Positions 11,936 to 24,474 of a stretch of 64,000 nucleotides of DNA are shown piece by piece; the first letter of the stretch is position 1, and each line of letters opens with the position of its first letter. The stretch spans positions 346,501 to 410,500 of the forward strand of contig JBBBDQ010001185.1 in the NCBI GenBank assembly GCA_037127315.1, in the 5' to 3' direction. Made by a program: the position numbers and the translations under genes. The notes under the pieces were generated by a model that saw only the letters and a list, made by a program, of their open reading frames with translations, made no database searches and was not told where the DNA came from. The stretch is from Ascarosepion bandense (taxonomy: Eukaryota; Mollusca; Cephalopoda; Sepiida; Sepiidae).

Positions 11936-11987
11936 TAAACCTCCAGATTTTAGAAGTACTAGAGTACTTCCAAAATCTGGAGGTTTA
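11936..11987. repeat. Near-perfect 25-bp inverted repeat
   Basis: Arms 11936-11960 and 11963-11987 (taaacctccagatttt then agaagtact) pair with one mismatch around a 2-base centre. It would form a tight hairpin or cruciform. No flanking coding sequence explains it as a terminator. Confidence 0.9.
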
Positions 11988-13040
11988 TAATAAAGAATCA
12001 GTGCATTCAGAAAATGTGAAAATTGACGCCAATAAGATAAAACCGTTTTATTTCAGCGTGTACGCATGTAAGTAGATTATTTATCTTACAAATTGCGTAT
12101 ACTTCCCCTCCTGTATCACGTGATATTATGGTGATTTGACCGGATGTCTTCCAAATATCACGAAGACCCCGAAACCAGGATCAGTGACCTGCTTTTGCCC
12201 CCACGAATAGAAATCATATTTGGAAGTAAGAAGTCACGTGCCAAAACCTTGGCGTGAAAAATTTGGATGTGCGAAATCAGTGTTAGTTCAAAATTCAAAC
12301 TGAACAAACACCACGGTATTCTATGGATGTACATGCATAAATCCCGTAGAAATCTAATGATATTTCGGAATTAAGAATTTGATTTAAAGGAATCACCTTT
12401 AGTACACTGACAGTGATATTCACAGTGAGAGATAGAAAACATCATATTGAAAACCAAAAGAAATAATACTCAACTCAACACGTAGGCAAAACGAAAAGAA
12501 AAGAAGAAAGAAAAGAAAACACTTTCCATCCGGCGAGGAAAAAAAGAAAACGACAAAGGAGGAAAAATCATAGATGCGCACACAAACACTGTAAAAAAGA
12601 AAGAGCAACGAGAAACTTTTATGAACCTCAGATAAGTCCATATTTATGATTTGTTTTTTGTGACTTGTTTTTATTCTCGTTCGTTTGAAATGGATGTCAA
12701 TTGATTCTATATTATTTGTGAAGTACTGTTCATCTTTCTGATAGGAAAATCCCCCTTTTTGTCTCATATCAAAATCTTCATCTTATTCCCATTGCTCGTC
12801 CCATTTTCCTTATTTTTTTATTCTAAATTATCTAAGATACATTTTCTTTTACTATCTGTACATACACAAAATAAAATATTTGTTTAATCCTCTACCTCAT
12901 CGCCTTTGTCGCTTGTTTTTCATTGTTTTCATTGGTGAATTAATTATGTCTGGTTGGTAGTGTCTAGCCGAATCGGAAAAAAACCCGTATTTTTATAAAA
13001 TATATGTTGCGTACCTTCCTGTGTTGCTATATTAATAATA
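11988..13040. other. intergenic, nothing recognised
   Basis: The minus strand at 12420-12767 is open for 115 codons, but the residues are low-complexity Phe/Ser-rich from a purine-rich tract. I see no gene. Confidence 0.45.
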
Positions 13041-13144
13041 TAGGCGGGTTCGTAACGGTTAGGGGATCAGCCGAGAACTTCTTTCCTTTATGTAAATTTG
13101 GTTATTCACCTACACGAGTAGAGTTGTGAACGCAGTGGTTGACA

Positions 13145-14215
13145 GATGGAAATGGCAGAGGTAGAGAAGTTTATAGCATCTCCCTCTGTAGAAGGATTAT
13201 TAAAACTAAGAAAAGATGAACTGATAGTGGTCGAAGACAGCCTAGATTTAGATATAAGAAAATTGTATAGAAAGATACAAATAGTAAAATAATAGCAGAA
13301 AACATGTACGACAATGACGTGTTCGACAATGATGTGTTATCACAACACCCGACGGAAATACACGAACTTTCACAAGGTCATTTGGAAATCGCGAAGGTCA
13401 GGATTAAAGAAGAAAAAGAATTAAAATTAATGCTGAAGTTGAAATAGATAGGATAGCACAAGAAACTCAAATCAGAGAAATAGACAACAGGAGAAGGTAT
13501 AGAGAAAATGGGTTTGATTTGGCTTAGCAAATACAAGTAGTGCCACCATTTCATGAGGAAGATATCAATAAGTACCTCCTCCAATTCGAGAAAGTAGCAT
13601 CCCATTTAGATTAACCATTGGATGCATGGATCAAGCTATTCCAGACAGCATTAAAGTGTAAGGCTCAGGAAGCTTACGCCAATTTGTCTATCGAAAATTT
13701 TAGAATTATAGGAAAAATGATAGAGTGACTTATGTGGAATTCTTTCGACAGAAAGAAATGTTTTTCAACAGATGGAATTCTTCTAAGAATATAGAATCCA
13801 GTTATGAGAAATTAAAGCAGTTAGCACTAGCCGAAGAATTTAAGCGTTTCGGACCAGGTGACAATAAAATATATATCTGGATGAAAAATGGACATGTTAG
13901 AGGACGAATACGCACTAACATATAAGAGAAGCAAGCCAAGTGTCAGACACACGAGCCAGACTAAGTAATAAATATAGTCTCGGAGACAGCCTGAAACGAG
14001 ATCGAGTTAGAAAAATAAATATATCTCACATAAAAATATCTGATCTGCAGAAGACCAGTAGTTCACCATTTGATCATCGATCATCGGACAAGGAAAGAAA
14101 TAATTCATCTACTTGTTATTACTACCATAAAACAGAACACCTAATGGTAGACTGTTGAACCCGAAAGAATCCGGGAAATAAAGGTGCAAAGAACAGAAAA
14201 CCTGAAGAGTGTTAA
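13145..14215 (+). pseudogene. Gypsy-type LTR retrotransposon gag relic
   Basis: The plus strand encodes, across several frames, an acidic/lysine-rich N-terminal part (EKFIASPSVEGLLKLRKDEL near 13162). A SCAN-like gag core follows: VPPFHEEDINKYLLQFEKVA near 13540 and KCKAQEAYANLS near 13655. Next come TYVEFFRQKEMFFNRW and LALAEEFKRF (13725-13850). A single nucleocapsid knuckle lies near 14115-14158 with spacing C-x2-C-x4-H-x4-C, in which the second cysteine is tyrosine. Stops and at least two frameshifts break it. No protease or polymerase follows, so this is a 5' fragment of a Gypsy-group element. Gag would assemble the particle around element RNA. The family is known from vertebrates and invertebrates, and this copy is dead. 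Confidence 0.75.
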
Positions 14216-15474
14216 CCGCAAACAAATATTTCCCAAAATATATTGGAACTGCTGTATTGCACTCAATTAGAAAGTTAATAAATAACGACACAAAATATTT
14301 TTGGGAAACGACTTTAAGCATTAAGTTTAGGTTCAAAATCCTAGCGTTGGAATTTCATTGCAGTGATCATTGCCTTATGTCGCAACCTTTTATAATTTAT
14401 AATTTACTGAAGCTTTAAAAATTAGATATGGACAAGTAGCATTTCACAAGTACATTATACTAAATCATTGTCATCAAATATAACCTTAATTTAATCAAAA
14501 GGAAAATTATACTGAACAATTTAGCCCTATTATGATGTAATTTTAGTGAGATCTCTAATAAGCCATGTACATTTTAAACATTTTGTTCTATAATTTATAC
14601 TATTCAGTATTATGGTCTTATATACACTTTTATCCATTTTTGGCTTTTATTAATTATGATCAAACAACTGATCTATCAAATTTTATTCATTCAATAACCA
14701 CTTTTGTAATCCTTTACATTTTTTACTGACTGAATACTGTAAAAAACTGCATATTTTGTTTGTGGTGATTCATAGTTAGAATTCTGGTGTGAATATATTT
14801 TCCATTTAATGTATCTAACACAAAATATAAAAAATTTATTTAGAGTTATTCTTAAAATAGTAAAATTTTGAAGTCAGTTTGTAAGCAAAAATCTAAAGGA
14901 GAGGATCAAAGAACAAAATAAATAATTAAAATGTTCATAAATATGTATATAAGTATATATATTTCTTTCCTAAAGACACCGACCTTTAACAGAAACAAAT
15001 TAAAGGAAGTAATTTTTAAAAAATACAATTACTAATAAGGTTGACCCTAATAGTGCTACCTATAGTAATAATTATAACGATGCTTATAGCCCCCCCCCCC
15101 CCAATTATCCTACTTGTATACCTGAACGTACTTACATAACTTGATGGTCAATCTACTTAGGTTAGCTGTACACTGAACATTCCTCAAAGAGACCACAAAC
15201 ATCTGCCGTCACTTTTTTCATTTGCTTAATAGAGGAAAAAAATCTTTGACCTTGTAACATGACATCGTCTGACCTTGTTAATCCATGGCACGTAAACCTT
15301 TCGCTTATGGGGTCGGTCATGCACATTCCATTTATAAAAACCGCACAAACGATCATGCTATAAATAACTGACTGCAAAATCAAATTTAACTCGAAAAATT
15401 CCCGATATTCTTCTGCATTTAGAAAAATCTTATAAAGTAACAAAAAATGTGGAAACAAATAGAATTGAACTATT
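14216..15474. other. intergenic, nothing recognised
   Basis: AT-rich. A 98-codon minus-strand frame at 15162-15458 has no low-complexity bias but also no domain I recognise. I leave it as an unassigned frame and do not call it a gene. Confidence 0.4.
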
Positions 15475-15895
15475 TACATTGTTCGAGCTGTTGGCTCCCT
15501 TTTTATTGTCATTCACAACGTTTCTAGAGTTGTACGTTTCGTCCTTTTTCAGGTGATATACATTGGAATTTGAATCAAACCCTTTATTACGTCCATTGGA
15601 TTAAATTGTTCTTGTTCTATGTGTCACACTAGTTTCAATTTTTTCACATGCCATGTCAGTTTCAGTTATTTCCCGTTAATAATTCACCTCTCCAAGGTTT
15701 TTATTCATATCTTCTGCGGTCATGTACTGAACTCAAAACTCTTTGGGTCGAGTCACTCGATTACTTCAACCAATGTCTTTAACCACTAGGCCTTGGAAAC
15801 ATCAGTGAATTAATTTTGTGGACTTATAACAATGTAAGAGTTTCATTTTTTTCTTTTTACTAGAGCTCATATTACAATTTGTTTTTGTTATTGTC
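15475..15895 (-). mobile_element. SINE-3, tRNA-like short repeat, copy a
   Basis: The minus strand matches two plus-strand stretches at 20060-20400 and 41715-42010. Shared blocks in order are gagctctagtaaaaa, ataagtccacaa, a tRNA-like head ctagtggttaaagacattgg, ccttggagag, ataactgaaactgacatggc, and a tail with gaaacgt near ctgaaaaaggac. The head resembles the D-arm of a serine/leucine-like tRNA. The tail ends gacaataaaaagg. Family membership is clear, and function as a SINE is inferred. Confidence 0.6.
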
Positions 15896-17953
15896 ATTTT
15901 TCTCTATTACTACTGGTTCCCATACTGTATTCATGTCTATGATTGGTCTGCTTAAGATATTTTTGTGACGTAGCCTTGTGGAACTAGAACAATATACCCT
16001 CGTGGGCGAAAGGGCTTGGTTCGAAATTCCTTGGGAATTATAGAGCAGTTATTTCTTGTTGTGAATTAACGTTTTTGAATTCATCGTTATTATTCCAGAC
16101 TGGCTGTCACCAAAGTTTAGCAAGGAAGATCAACCAATTATTTACCTTTTTTTATTTCACCTTGCCGGAACGATACAAGATAGATTCATGCCTTCTACCG
16201 AGGAAATTTGCGTAAAAGTAAATCTAACAGACTAGATTGGAATTTGAAATCAACCCGTGGATTCCATCTTTCATTAATTATAGAACTGATCAAATATTTT
16301 TTTTAAATTGTCGTCTACGGGAAAATAATTGAAAAAATGTGGAAAGATAATTATTTACATAAATTAAATAAATGTGAAAAGTGGTAAGAAAAGACAATGT
16401 CATAAATTATAAGAAATAGGAAGAAATCGATCAATGTATTTTTTATTGATATTTGTTAAGCTTAGCAGTGGATATCGTTAAAACATAAATGATGTTATAA
16501 TCTTTCGATTTGAAAAGGTCTGCCTAATTATAAAAAAAGTGCATTTTAAATACTGACTTTTATCCAAATTCGATAACCTATATTTGCATCAGGGTGAAAT
16601 ACGTTACTATTTCAGCCACAAGGTAGACAGCAAAGTTCTTTTATTTATTTAAAAATCAATTTTCCCGGTTTCATTTCTCTTAACTGTGAGTCTGTGCCAA
16701 AAGTCTAAAGCCTGGAATTGAAATGATCAGTCTGAAGGTGTAGACAGATGTTCCTTAGAGAATTCGTCTTTTTTTTCTTTTTTGTTATTCTTTGATTACG
16801 TAATAATAAAATAAGGTCTTCATCAATGTGTTTTCAAGTCAATGTTAAAAAACGACCGGCCTGGGACCAAGGTCGATAATAAATTGATGATGCAAACCGA
16901 TGTCAGACTCCATCGTGAATTGTAGCCAAATATTATTGATCTAATTAGAAAAGATGCTCGAATCGACAGCTTTATGTAAGCAGATTGAGTGACTAAAAAG
17001 AAAAATGAAGATATTTGAACAGCTACATTGGGGCCAACTAGCATAAAAAAAAGAACTACAGACATCCACACTTCTACATACAAGCTAAGCGCTCAGATAC
17101 AAGTGCACAAATACTTATATTACGTAGTTTCTTACGCACAAAGTAGGGTGCATGTACGTACATTTGGATATTTTCTATTTACGCCTAATGACAGACATGC
17201 ACGCATGTAATGACATCAAGAGGCATGTGTACAGATATGAACGCGCAGTTCGACGAGATTTTAGTTTGAGATTAAGTAATAGGAGAATCCACTTTGCACA
17301 GACATACAGATATACCGTAAAATACGCATGGAAACTAAAGAAATATACACATCTTATTTATGTGGATTGCATATAAAGAGAGACTGATAATGACATTAAT
17401 ATATAGATACATCCTGAAGTCTGCCTTTCAGTAACAAGTATATACTTTTCAATCAATGCTGGATATAGCAGTCTGAAGCCTAGGGCCACAAAATGTAGAA
17501 GGCTTCCAGCCAAGGTGTATAACAGTTTTGACACTGTCCTAGGCCTTTCTTACATATATTGTCATAACGCATTGTAGACTCTAAATAACTATTCAGTAAT
17601 TTTAAACACCCGTCATCATCCTCGGCTTTACTCAAATTGTTTACACTACTTCCATTTTCCTATACTTGTGAAATGGGACATTTAGAATTGCCTCAAAAGT
17701 GGGGTAGTCTAGGGTCTCTCTTCATCAAAATCCGACCCTGTTTCCTTTACTTGTCAGTGCACTTAATGCAATGTTCATTCATTAATCACATGAATTAATG
17801 CAGAGAAAATAGCATATCATAATTCAGCTATTAACAGTGTATATTAATGAATATTTCCACACTGGCAAAATCATTTTATGCTATAGTTTGACATCGAATT
17901 CATTAGAATTGTTATTTTCGTTTTTGGTTGTAATAGTTATTCTTATAACACAA
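15896..17953. other. intergenic, nothing recognised
   Basis: AT-rich DNA. Frames at 16823-17376 overlap on both strands and carry no family signature. No repeat boundary was identified. Confidence 0.4.
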
Positions 17954-18068
17954 TAATCAGAACATATTAGATATTCCTTTTCATATTAGATATTCCTTTT
18001 CATCCAAAATAATGGTATGTATAATCAGAACATATTAGATATTCCTTTTCATCCAAAATAATGGTATG
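17954..18068. repeat. Local tandem duplication of about 50 bp
   Basis: The block aatcagaacatattagatat through ggtatgtat occurs twice in tandem. Within the first copy, attagatattccttttca is itself duplicated. This is a recent slippage or repair event. Confidence 0.9.
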
Positions 18069-18869
18069 TATCTTCTCCATTCTATCTGCAACATTTAAAC
18101 TTTTTTCGAAATGGACTGTTTCATGGTTGATATTAGAGATTATACTACTATATTTATGTAATTTATACCTATCATTTATTTTGTTAGTAAGACTTTTATG
18201 GTAGTGAGAGGGGTTACATTTGTAAATATCTTTGAATTTGACAGCTTTAACCCAAATATCTTTAGAGTTCTTTATAGTTTTTATGTACTTGTTTAAATTT
18301 ATTTAGAATGGGTCTGACAGCTTACTCGGTTTCATTATTTTACTAGGTTAAACTGGTCTCTTTCAAAATGATAAAGACATTTGCAGGGTGTTGGAGTCTT
18401 TGGAGTTTTTGAATTATAGGTTTCGTGTTTCCAACCAAGTATTTTTGAAGGGCTGAGATAGAAATGTGCTTTCCATCGCAAAATCAATAATTTTATCCGT
18501 GACAGATAGATTGAAAGAGTGTAGAGAAGGATATGGTATGGTTTTCAAGAAGTATTCTGGACAGAACTTCATCACCCTTAACCTCAATAATAAAACATCT
18601 AAGCCACACCATAAAAACAATGACACCCCACATATATTAATGTAATTCTAACCACCCCTCAATATACCCAGATACACACTATCACCGGCACTAAGTTAAG
18701 TCGACTCTCATCCAGTAGTAATATCTTTAATAAAAATTGAAAAAAATATATGACTCTGCTCTCCGAATATGTAGTTTTAAAGACAAATTATCTAATTCTT
18801 ACAAGTAATGCAGAAATATCTAAAGTGAAATGTAGACATAGAAAAACAAAATAAAATTATGGTTCAAAC
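18069..18869. other. intergenic, nothing recognised
   Basis: No coding family was identified, and no clear repeat. Confidence 0.4.
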
Positions 18870-19520
18870 CCCCTCCCCGTCTTCTGCAATGTGTCAAATA
18901 TTAATATCGGACAGTATTTTCTGAAGTTTATAAATACTTTCAAAAAATTAACCCTCTTAGTATAATTTTCAATAAGAAAACGATGAAAATTCGCTACTCC
19001 TGTATCAACAACGTGTACAAAATTATCAACTCTCATAATAACCACATTCTAAGAAAAGTCTATTGGATAAACAACAAGCTTGGTATTAAAACCTCCTTTA
19101 ATAGTGAATCTAAAGAAAATTGTCTAGTAGAGGGCACATGCAGATCTACTGGGATTATATATGAGGTTATCATTTCCTCCAAAGAAAATAAGAAAAATCA
19201 TAATGCTGACATTGAAATTTCCGCGTGGGGGATGAAAATACCCATAAACACTCATTTCTTAAACTTGGGTTGAAACACTAAACAGCTCTTTCAGGAAAAT
19301 TTTGGGAATTAAAGGAGAAAGTCCTAAGCCCACAAATAACTTGGAAGAGTATAAGTTTCGCACTTACTCCTAATAGTCTTAGAGATAGGTGTAACTTACG
19401 TTTAGGAGAAAAATTTCGAATAATAAAATACAATAATGAAAGCTAACTATTGAATAAGAGAAATGAATTAATGTTTAAATGTTGGCATGAAAGCAAATTT
19501 GAATTTTCATATTAGAGGTT
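18870..19520 (+). mobile_element. GIY-YIG-type retroelement C-terminus
   Basis: The main frame (18983-19273) reads MKIRYSCINNVYKIINSHNN, then a cysteine pair ENCLVEGTC, then GIIYEVIISS. The last is the start of a GIY-YIG-like nuclease fold. A frame change follows, then FWELKEKVLSPQITW and RCNLRLGEKFRI (19290-19410), then LLNKRNELMFKCWH (19445-19490). This order (YSC...NN segment, zinc-like cysteines, GIY-YIG, W-x-LK, CxLCxxEK, LLNKRxELxxxCRH) matches a class of reverse-transcriptase elements seen in cnidarian and molluscan genomes, related in my view to Penelope-like elements. The reverse transcriptase is missing here. The copy at 45655-46345 keeps part of it. The clade name is uncertain. Confidence 0.6.
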
Positions 19521-19753
19521 TAACTCAATTAGCTACTATAATTCCATTCTTTTACTTTTCTCTAATTCTTCTAATGCCGAAGACTCCAAATTAATGCTTT
19601 AAGGTTAATATTCATTTTTTATGACTTCTTCCCTTTAAGATAAAAACCTTCCCTGATCCTTATCTCGTGCCCTTTGTATGACCGAAACTTTCACTTCCGA
19701 CATGAACTCAGTTCAGAACATACAGTTGACAAGACAGACAACTAACACTTTTG

Positions 19754-19755
<2 letters not shown>

Positions 19756-19808
<53 letters not shown>

Positions 19809-19811
19809 TGT

Positions 19812-19846
<35 letters not shown>

Positions 19847-19848
19847 CA
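19756..19848. repeat. (CA)n followed by (TG)n and (GA)n
   Basis: Compound microsatellite: about 24 CA units, then tatg/tg units, then nine GA units. Confidence 0.95.
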
Positions 19849-20059
19849 TATTTGTGTGTAACAAACGTTAATTGACAGTACCATCATTCTAATCACATTT
19901 GACAATAGAAATATACTTAATGTCATTTCCATTTTTTAATAATCACTTCACAATTCCTCGTCCTCGGAGAGCATAATAATAGTCACACCAAATGTCAGAT
20001 AGCTTTGGAATTTATTTACATTGAATGGACGTTTGTCTCATATTACATATTGTCATACA

Positions 20060-20400
20060 TAATTTGAGCTCTGGTAAAAAACGAAGGTTACTGAGATACT
20101 AGTTGTGGTTTATAAGTCCACAAATATTTTCTCATCAGTGTTTCTAAGGGTACATAGTCTAGTGGATAAAAGTCTTGGTTGATTGACCAAGAATTGACTA
20201 CATTCATTACCTGACTACCAAAGCGGGGACAAAACCTTGGAGAGTTAATTTATCAAGAGTATTAACTGAAACTGAAATATCCAGGTGCATGGCACGTGGA
20301 ATTAGAAGTACTACGGCTGAGTGTTCGGTATGAAATTCAAAGGAATATTCCTGAAGAAGGCTGTAGGGTACAACGGCAATAGAGATAACAGTATAAATTT
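20060..20400 (+). mobile_element. SINE-3 copy b
   Basis: It shares the ordered blocks of the 15475-15895 copy: gagctctggtaaaaa, taagtccacaa, the tRNA-like ctagtggataaaagtcttgg, accttggagag, and tgaaactgaaata. The tail ctgaagaaggctgtagggta then caacggcaataga replaces the gaaacgt tail. The head-to-tail order defines the plus orientation. Confidence 0.6.
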
Positions 20401-20536
20401 ACCTATAACATCTTATAATTCGAGAGTCTTAAAGAAAAAGGTGCCTTCAGGCAACATTTAATGTAATAAGAAATAATATAGGATTACAAATAAAATCTAT
20501 TAAGTCTTTATAAATTTACTCTTTACGCACACACAC

Positions 20537-20591
<55 letters not shown>
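20537..20591. repeat. (TA)n microsatellite
   Basis: About 27 TA units immediately before the repeat at 20595. Confidence 0.96.
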
Positions 20592-20592
<1 letters not shown>

Positions 20593-20594
20593 TA

Positions 20595-21085
20595 GCAGTA
20601 TAGCCCGGCGTTGCTCGGGTATAATGAAAGCTTTAAAACTAATCCATGGTCCTGGAGCTCAGACTCTTTGGACGTTGGCACGAAAGACTAAAAAGCAATA
20701 GTTGTTTCCAGTTAAAGCGAAACCATAGACTGAAAGAAAAATGAATGGATGTAATTTTGATTTCCTGGTATCGATATCAAATTTTCTGCACTATTGTAAG
20801 AACTGCAACCTTGAAACTTCTGAATATCGTTGCTTATGTCTTTGTCTGTCAGTGTATCAAATTTGATTAAAATCGGACCACTCCTTCTATAACCAGATAT
20901 TTATCGGGGGTACCTGACAACAAAACCTCAGACCTAAGAACACTCTCAGACACTTATAGTACAACTGTGTAAATCTTCAAGAAAATCGGTTCAGCCGTTT
21001 CGGAGTCTATAGGTAACGGACACACACACATTCACACACACAGACACACACACACAAAGTTCCATTTATAAATAAGTTTATATAT
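20595..21085 (+). mobile_element. Dispersed repeat with 'tagcccggcgttgctcggg' start and 'cggttcagccgtttcggag' end
   Basis: It starts tagcccggcgttgctcggg and carries caaatttgattaaaatcgg. It ends aaaatcggttcagccgtttc, then a short spacer and a CA-rich tail. Sequences of this style are a recurring 3' region of non-LTR elements in invertebrates, where the terminal simple repeat marks the 3' end. No coding frame is present, so I cannot name the parent element. Confidence 0.5.
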
Positions 21086-21239
21086 ATTATGATCTTCAAT
21101 AAATCCTTACTATTTTCCAACAGATGGCGTTCCCAGAACAGCGTGCGTGTAGTTTCAGGTGATAACGCATCTATCTATAAGGAAGCAACCTTGAAATTCA
21201 GTTTAAGCCATTTCACCGAAATATAAACAACTTTGTTAT

Positions 21240-22040
21240 TCATAGCGTTAAACATGTCAGATGTCTTGCCAATTATGTTGGAAACAACATCCAAAGCCAA
21301 ATATAAACTAAAGATTTTGATCTTGAAGATAAAGTTTGAAGACGAAGAATAGGAAGCATTACTTCATGAAGAATCATTTTCAGAATCTTTAGGAGTTGAT
21401 CACACAACAGTTTCTAAACGTTTGAAAGCATTAGGAATGATTCAAAAGCATAAATACATGATGCCGTACGAGCTGAAGCCGATAAACATCGAACGGCGTC
21501 TTTTCACGCGTGATTAGCTCTTTTAACGATAGAAAAGGAATGCTTTTTTTTGCATCGTATCGTGACCAGTGACCAGTGATGAAAAGTGGATACACTACGA
21601 TAATCTTAAGCGTAAAATAACGTGGGGTAATCCCGGCCATGTATCAACACCGGCCGCAAAGACGAATATCCATGGTTCAAAGCTTGTGCTCTGCGTTTGG
21701 TGGGATCAGCTTGGTTTAGTTTATGAGCTGCTCAAACAGATCGAAACCATCACGGAAGATTGCTATCGACTACAATTGATGCATTTGAGCCGAGCATTTA
21801 AGAGAAAACGGTCGCTATACGAGCAGAGACACGAACATAGTTTGTAATGCTTAAATGGAATGTCCTACCCCAGCAGCCGTATTCACCAGACATTGCCTCA
21901 TTCGATTATCACGTGTGCCGATCGATTACATATGGCCTGGCTGAGAAGTACTTTCATTCTTATGAAAATGCCAAAAAGTAGGTCGACTCCTGGTTGTAAC
22001 GCTGCACGAACACACTGTCAGGCCTTACAGAAAGATCGCG
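21240..22040 (+). mobile_element. mariner-family transposase relic, second type
   Basis: Plus-strand pieces in order are LGVDHTTVSKRLKALGMIQK (second helix-turn-helix, about 21390) and VTSDEKWIHYDNLKRK (first catalytic Asp, about 21565). Next are VLCVWWDQLGLVYELL (second region, about 21690) and YRLQLMHLSRAFKRKR. The third-Asp region YSPDIASFDYHV (about 21875-21915) lies in another frame. Relative to the family, a stretch of about 20 residues that normally carries the second catalytic Asp (HQDNARPH type) is deleted near 21840, and several stops occur. The protein would be inactive. It is distinct in sequence from the relic at 130-1190. Confidence 0.85.
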
Positions 22041-22728
22041 GATATTTTTGGTGTTAGCCTTTTAGCTATCAGTCGTGTCATGAAGGCAAAGAAACAAACT
22101 GGATTCATCAGTCCAAAAAGTAAAAGAATATGTGGGCAGAAAAGAAAAAAGATGCCAGGAGATGACATGTAAGTGATTAAGGAAAATGCAAAAGATCTTA
22201 GGAAGACATTATTCGTTTTGTTTCAGCTAACTTTCACAAGGGTGTAGTTATAAAATAATGCAAGAATAATGTTTATGAATGTCTTCGCCTGCTGTGACAA
22301 AATTATGAATAATACATTTTTGTAAACGGAACAAAATATTTACCACTGACTTAAAAAGGGTTTTATCGCTGTTTTACAATGGTTCATTTGATTGTTGGAT
22401 CAATGAAGCGTTTTAGCAACATGTTAAGGATCCAAAATATTATTGCTTGAGTGTTTTAATTTTAACGCATGACAATAACTTAACAAGTTGGGTTTTCACC
22501 CTAATCTAAATTCTCTGTCCCATTAATTTAAATATTTTTTCTGTCGTGTAAACCAACTTGGAATTTATTCTGAAAACTTACATTATTTTCACTAGTACTT
22601 ACATCACGAGATACTTGACAAAATCCAAAGAATGTTCTGTAATGTAATTGATCTTGATTTGTCATGTCTATTTCAGTCACTTTCTCACCAACGTGACGTA
22701 GCTTCACTCGGTCTTTTTTACAAATATA

Positions 22729-23274
22729 GGGTGTTCCATTAAGATGGATTGAAGTTAGTAGTGATATTGGTAAAATCTTATTGATTTCACTATTGGATCA
22801 TGTCATTTGAATCATGGCAATTATGTGTTAAAAATGATATCGCCCAAATATCGGTCGATGGTCAAAAGTTTTGTTGAGGTCTCTGCATAGTTGCTCTTCG
22901 ATCTCACAAATATGCCTTATTATCTCATCCTTGAGCTGTTGAATTGTTGTTGGCTAGTTGACATAGATCTTACTTTTGATATGACCCCAAAGAAAGAAAT
23001 ATTTAGCGCTAAGTCGCTCAATCGTGGTAGCCAATTCACATCCCTGTTTCAAGAGATGATGCGACCTGGAAACTTCTCATTCAATAAAGCCAAATGTATT
23101 ACTGTCTGAACGTCCATTTTCGTAATAGACTTTGACACGTTGTTCAATTGTTAATCTTTCCATGGTTAAAATTGCCAAAGACTGAAGTTGTTAAATCTGA
23201 AAGAAATTGACAACAATCATTAGACGCTTAAAATTAATTTACATTTAAAATCGGTTCAAGTTACTGGAACACCC
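22729..23274 (-). mobile_element. Internally deleted TIR transposon, TA duplication
   Basis: A 546-bp element with inverted ends gggtgttcca ... tggaacaccc, flanked by TA on both sides (22727-22728 and 23275-23276), as in the IS630-Tc1-mariner superfamily. On the minus strand, a start near 23165 gives MERLTIEQRVKVYYENGRSD, then after a stop and junction YFFLWGHIKSKIYVN and PTTIQQLKDEIIRHICEIEE. These are the extreme N-terminus and the C-terminus of a transposase, with the catalytic middle removed. The last acidic catalytic position, just before the FFLWG motif, has been lost or mutated. It is a classic non-autonomous deletion derivative. Confidence 0.85.
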
Positions 23275-23279
23275 TATTC

Positions 23280-23645
23280 TTTCATGGCAACTGCTCTGAG
23301 AAAATATTTCCCTGGGACCAGACTACATGAATTGAAGCATGGTACTAGATTGACATTTTTACTGTTAAAATAGCTATATGCAACCGCAATCTCTACTCTA
23401 AAAATTTCATTTTTCGGACTTCACACCTCTGGAACTCCCTACCGTTTACTTGCTTCTCTGATAATCACAATCTTCAATAATTTAAATTCACATCAGTCGC
23501 TATCTCCTGTTTTTTTAAATCCCGTTCATCTTTTGTCCTTTCCTCAATCCTCCGTATTCTCAGCCTTGTCTTTCACTTTCACTCCCTGTAACTCCCCTGC
23601 ACACTAGTGGTATTTCCGCCTTGCTTGCGATGAAAGTATTACAAG
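23280..23645 (+). mobile_element. CR1/Jockey-like LINE 3' end
   Basis: The plus strand reads NRNLYSKNFIFRTSHLWNSL then PFTCFSDNHNLQ, which resembles the C-terminal ...LWNSLP...NLxxFK... tail of CR1/Jockey-type LINE polyproteins. A 3' region with cccctgcacactagtggtat follows. A second copy of the same tail lies at 63130-63420. Only the last 60 to 80 codons are present, frame-broken, as expected for a 5'-truncated insertion. It abuts the deleted transposon. Confidence 0.6.
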
Positions 23646-24474
23646 AAAAAAGAATATGGCATTAAATAAAAAATATTTTAACTTTATTTAGCCGACAAAC
23701 TGAATCATAAATGTTTAAAATGTTTATGCGAATGATAAGATTTCAACAAGTTTTTTATTTTTTTATTTCATGAAGTTCATTTTAATGGAGCGATGTTCAA
23801 ATAGAGCGGAGATATTCGTGGGAGAAAGAAGAGATGTGAATTCAAAATGGTTATGGAACGATAAAATTTTGCGATAAAATTTTAACAAATAACAAGCTCA
23901 ATTGAAAAGCAAGTTGGTTAGTTTTCTCAAAAAATATTTACACTGTAATCCTAGTCACCCCATAGAGTACATTGGTTTTATTAGAAAAATAATGTCTTCT
24001 TTTACTTTTAGTAATTATTTCAAAGAAATATTAATTTGCATTTTGCTGGTTACAAAATATTTTTCCTAAAAGAATACTATGGATTCTAATTTTTCAGTCC
24101 TGACTATTCATAACTATTCATGATGCAAAGCAAACAATATATTAGTATTAACTGTAATTTGTGTATATTTATATCTCTAAAGTATTTAATTGTTTTCTGA
24201 TTTTAGAAGAAAACTACTATACTGAATATAATAAAATTAATCTCCTTTCCCAAAATATGGGTTAGATTGTAGGAGTGGTATCTGGAAAAACATTAATATT
24301 CTTCCAAAATAGTTAATGCAATATTCACTTGCAAAAAATAAGAATTATTTTTACAATTCAAAAAGTATTTCAGCTTTAAATAACCCACAAAGGGATGATA
24401 AGCTGAAAAAAAGCAAATCAATATAGCGTACATGAAAGACGTTCACGAAATGCATGTTTAACAATTATAATTTG
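23646..24474. other. intergenic, nothing recognised
   Basis: AT-rich, with no coding family or repeat boundary seen. Confidence 0.45.

Noticed and set aside
11936..11987. Hairpin considered as a transcription terminator
   Set aside because: No adjacent gene on either strand, and rho-independent terminators are not expected in this type of genome.
15162..15458. 98-codon minus-strand frame of mixed composition
   Set aside because: No recognised domain, no supporting neighbour, and a length expected by chance in 64 kb. Kept only as unassigned.
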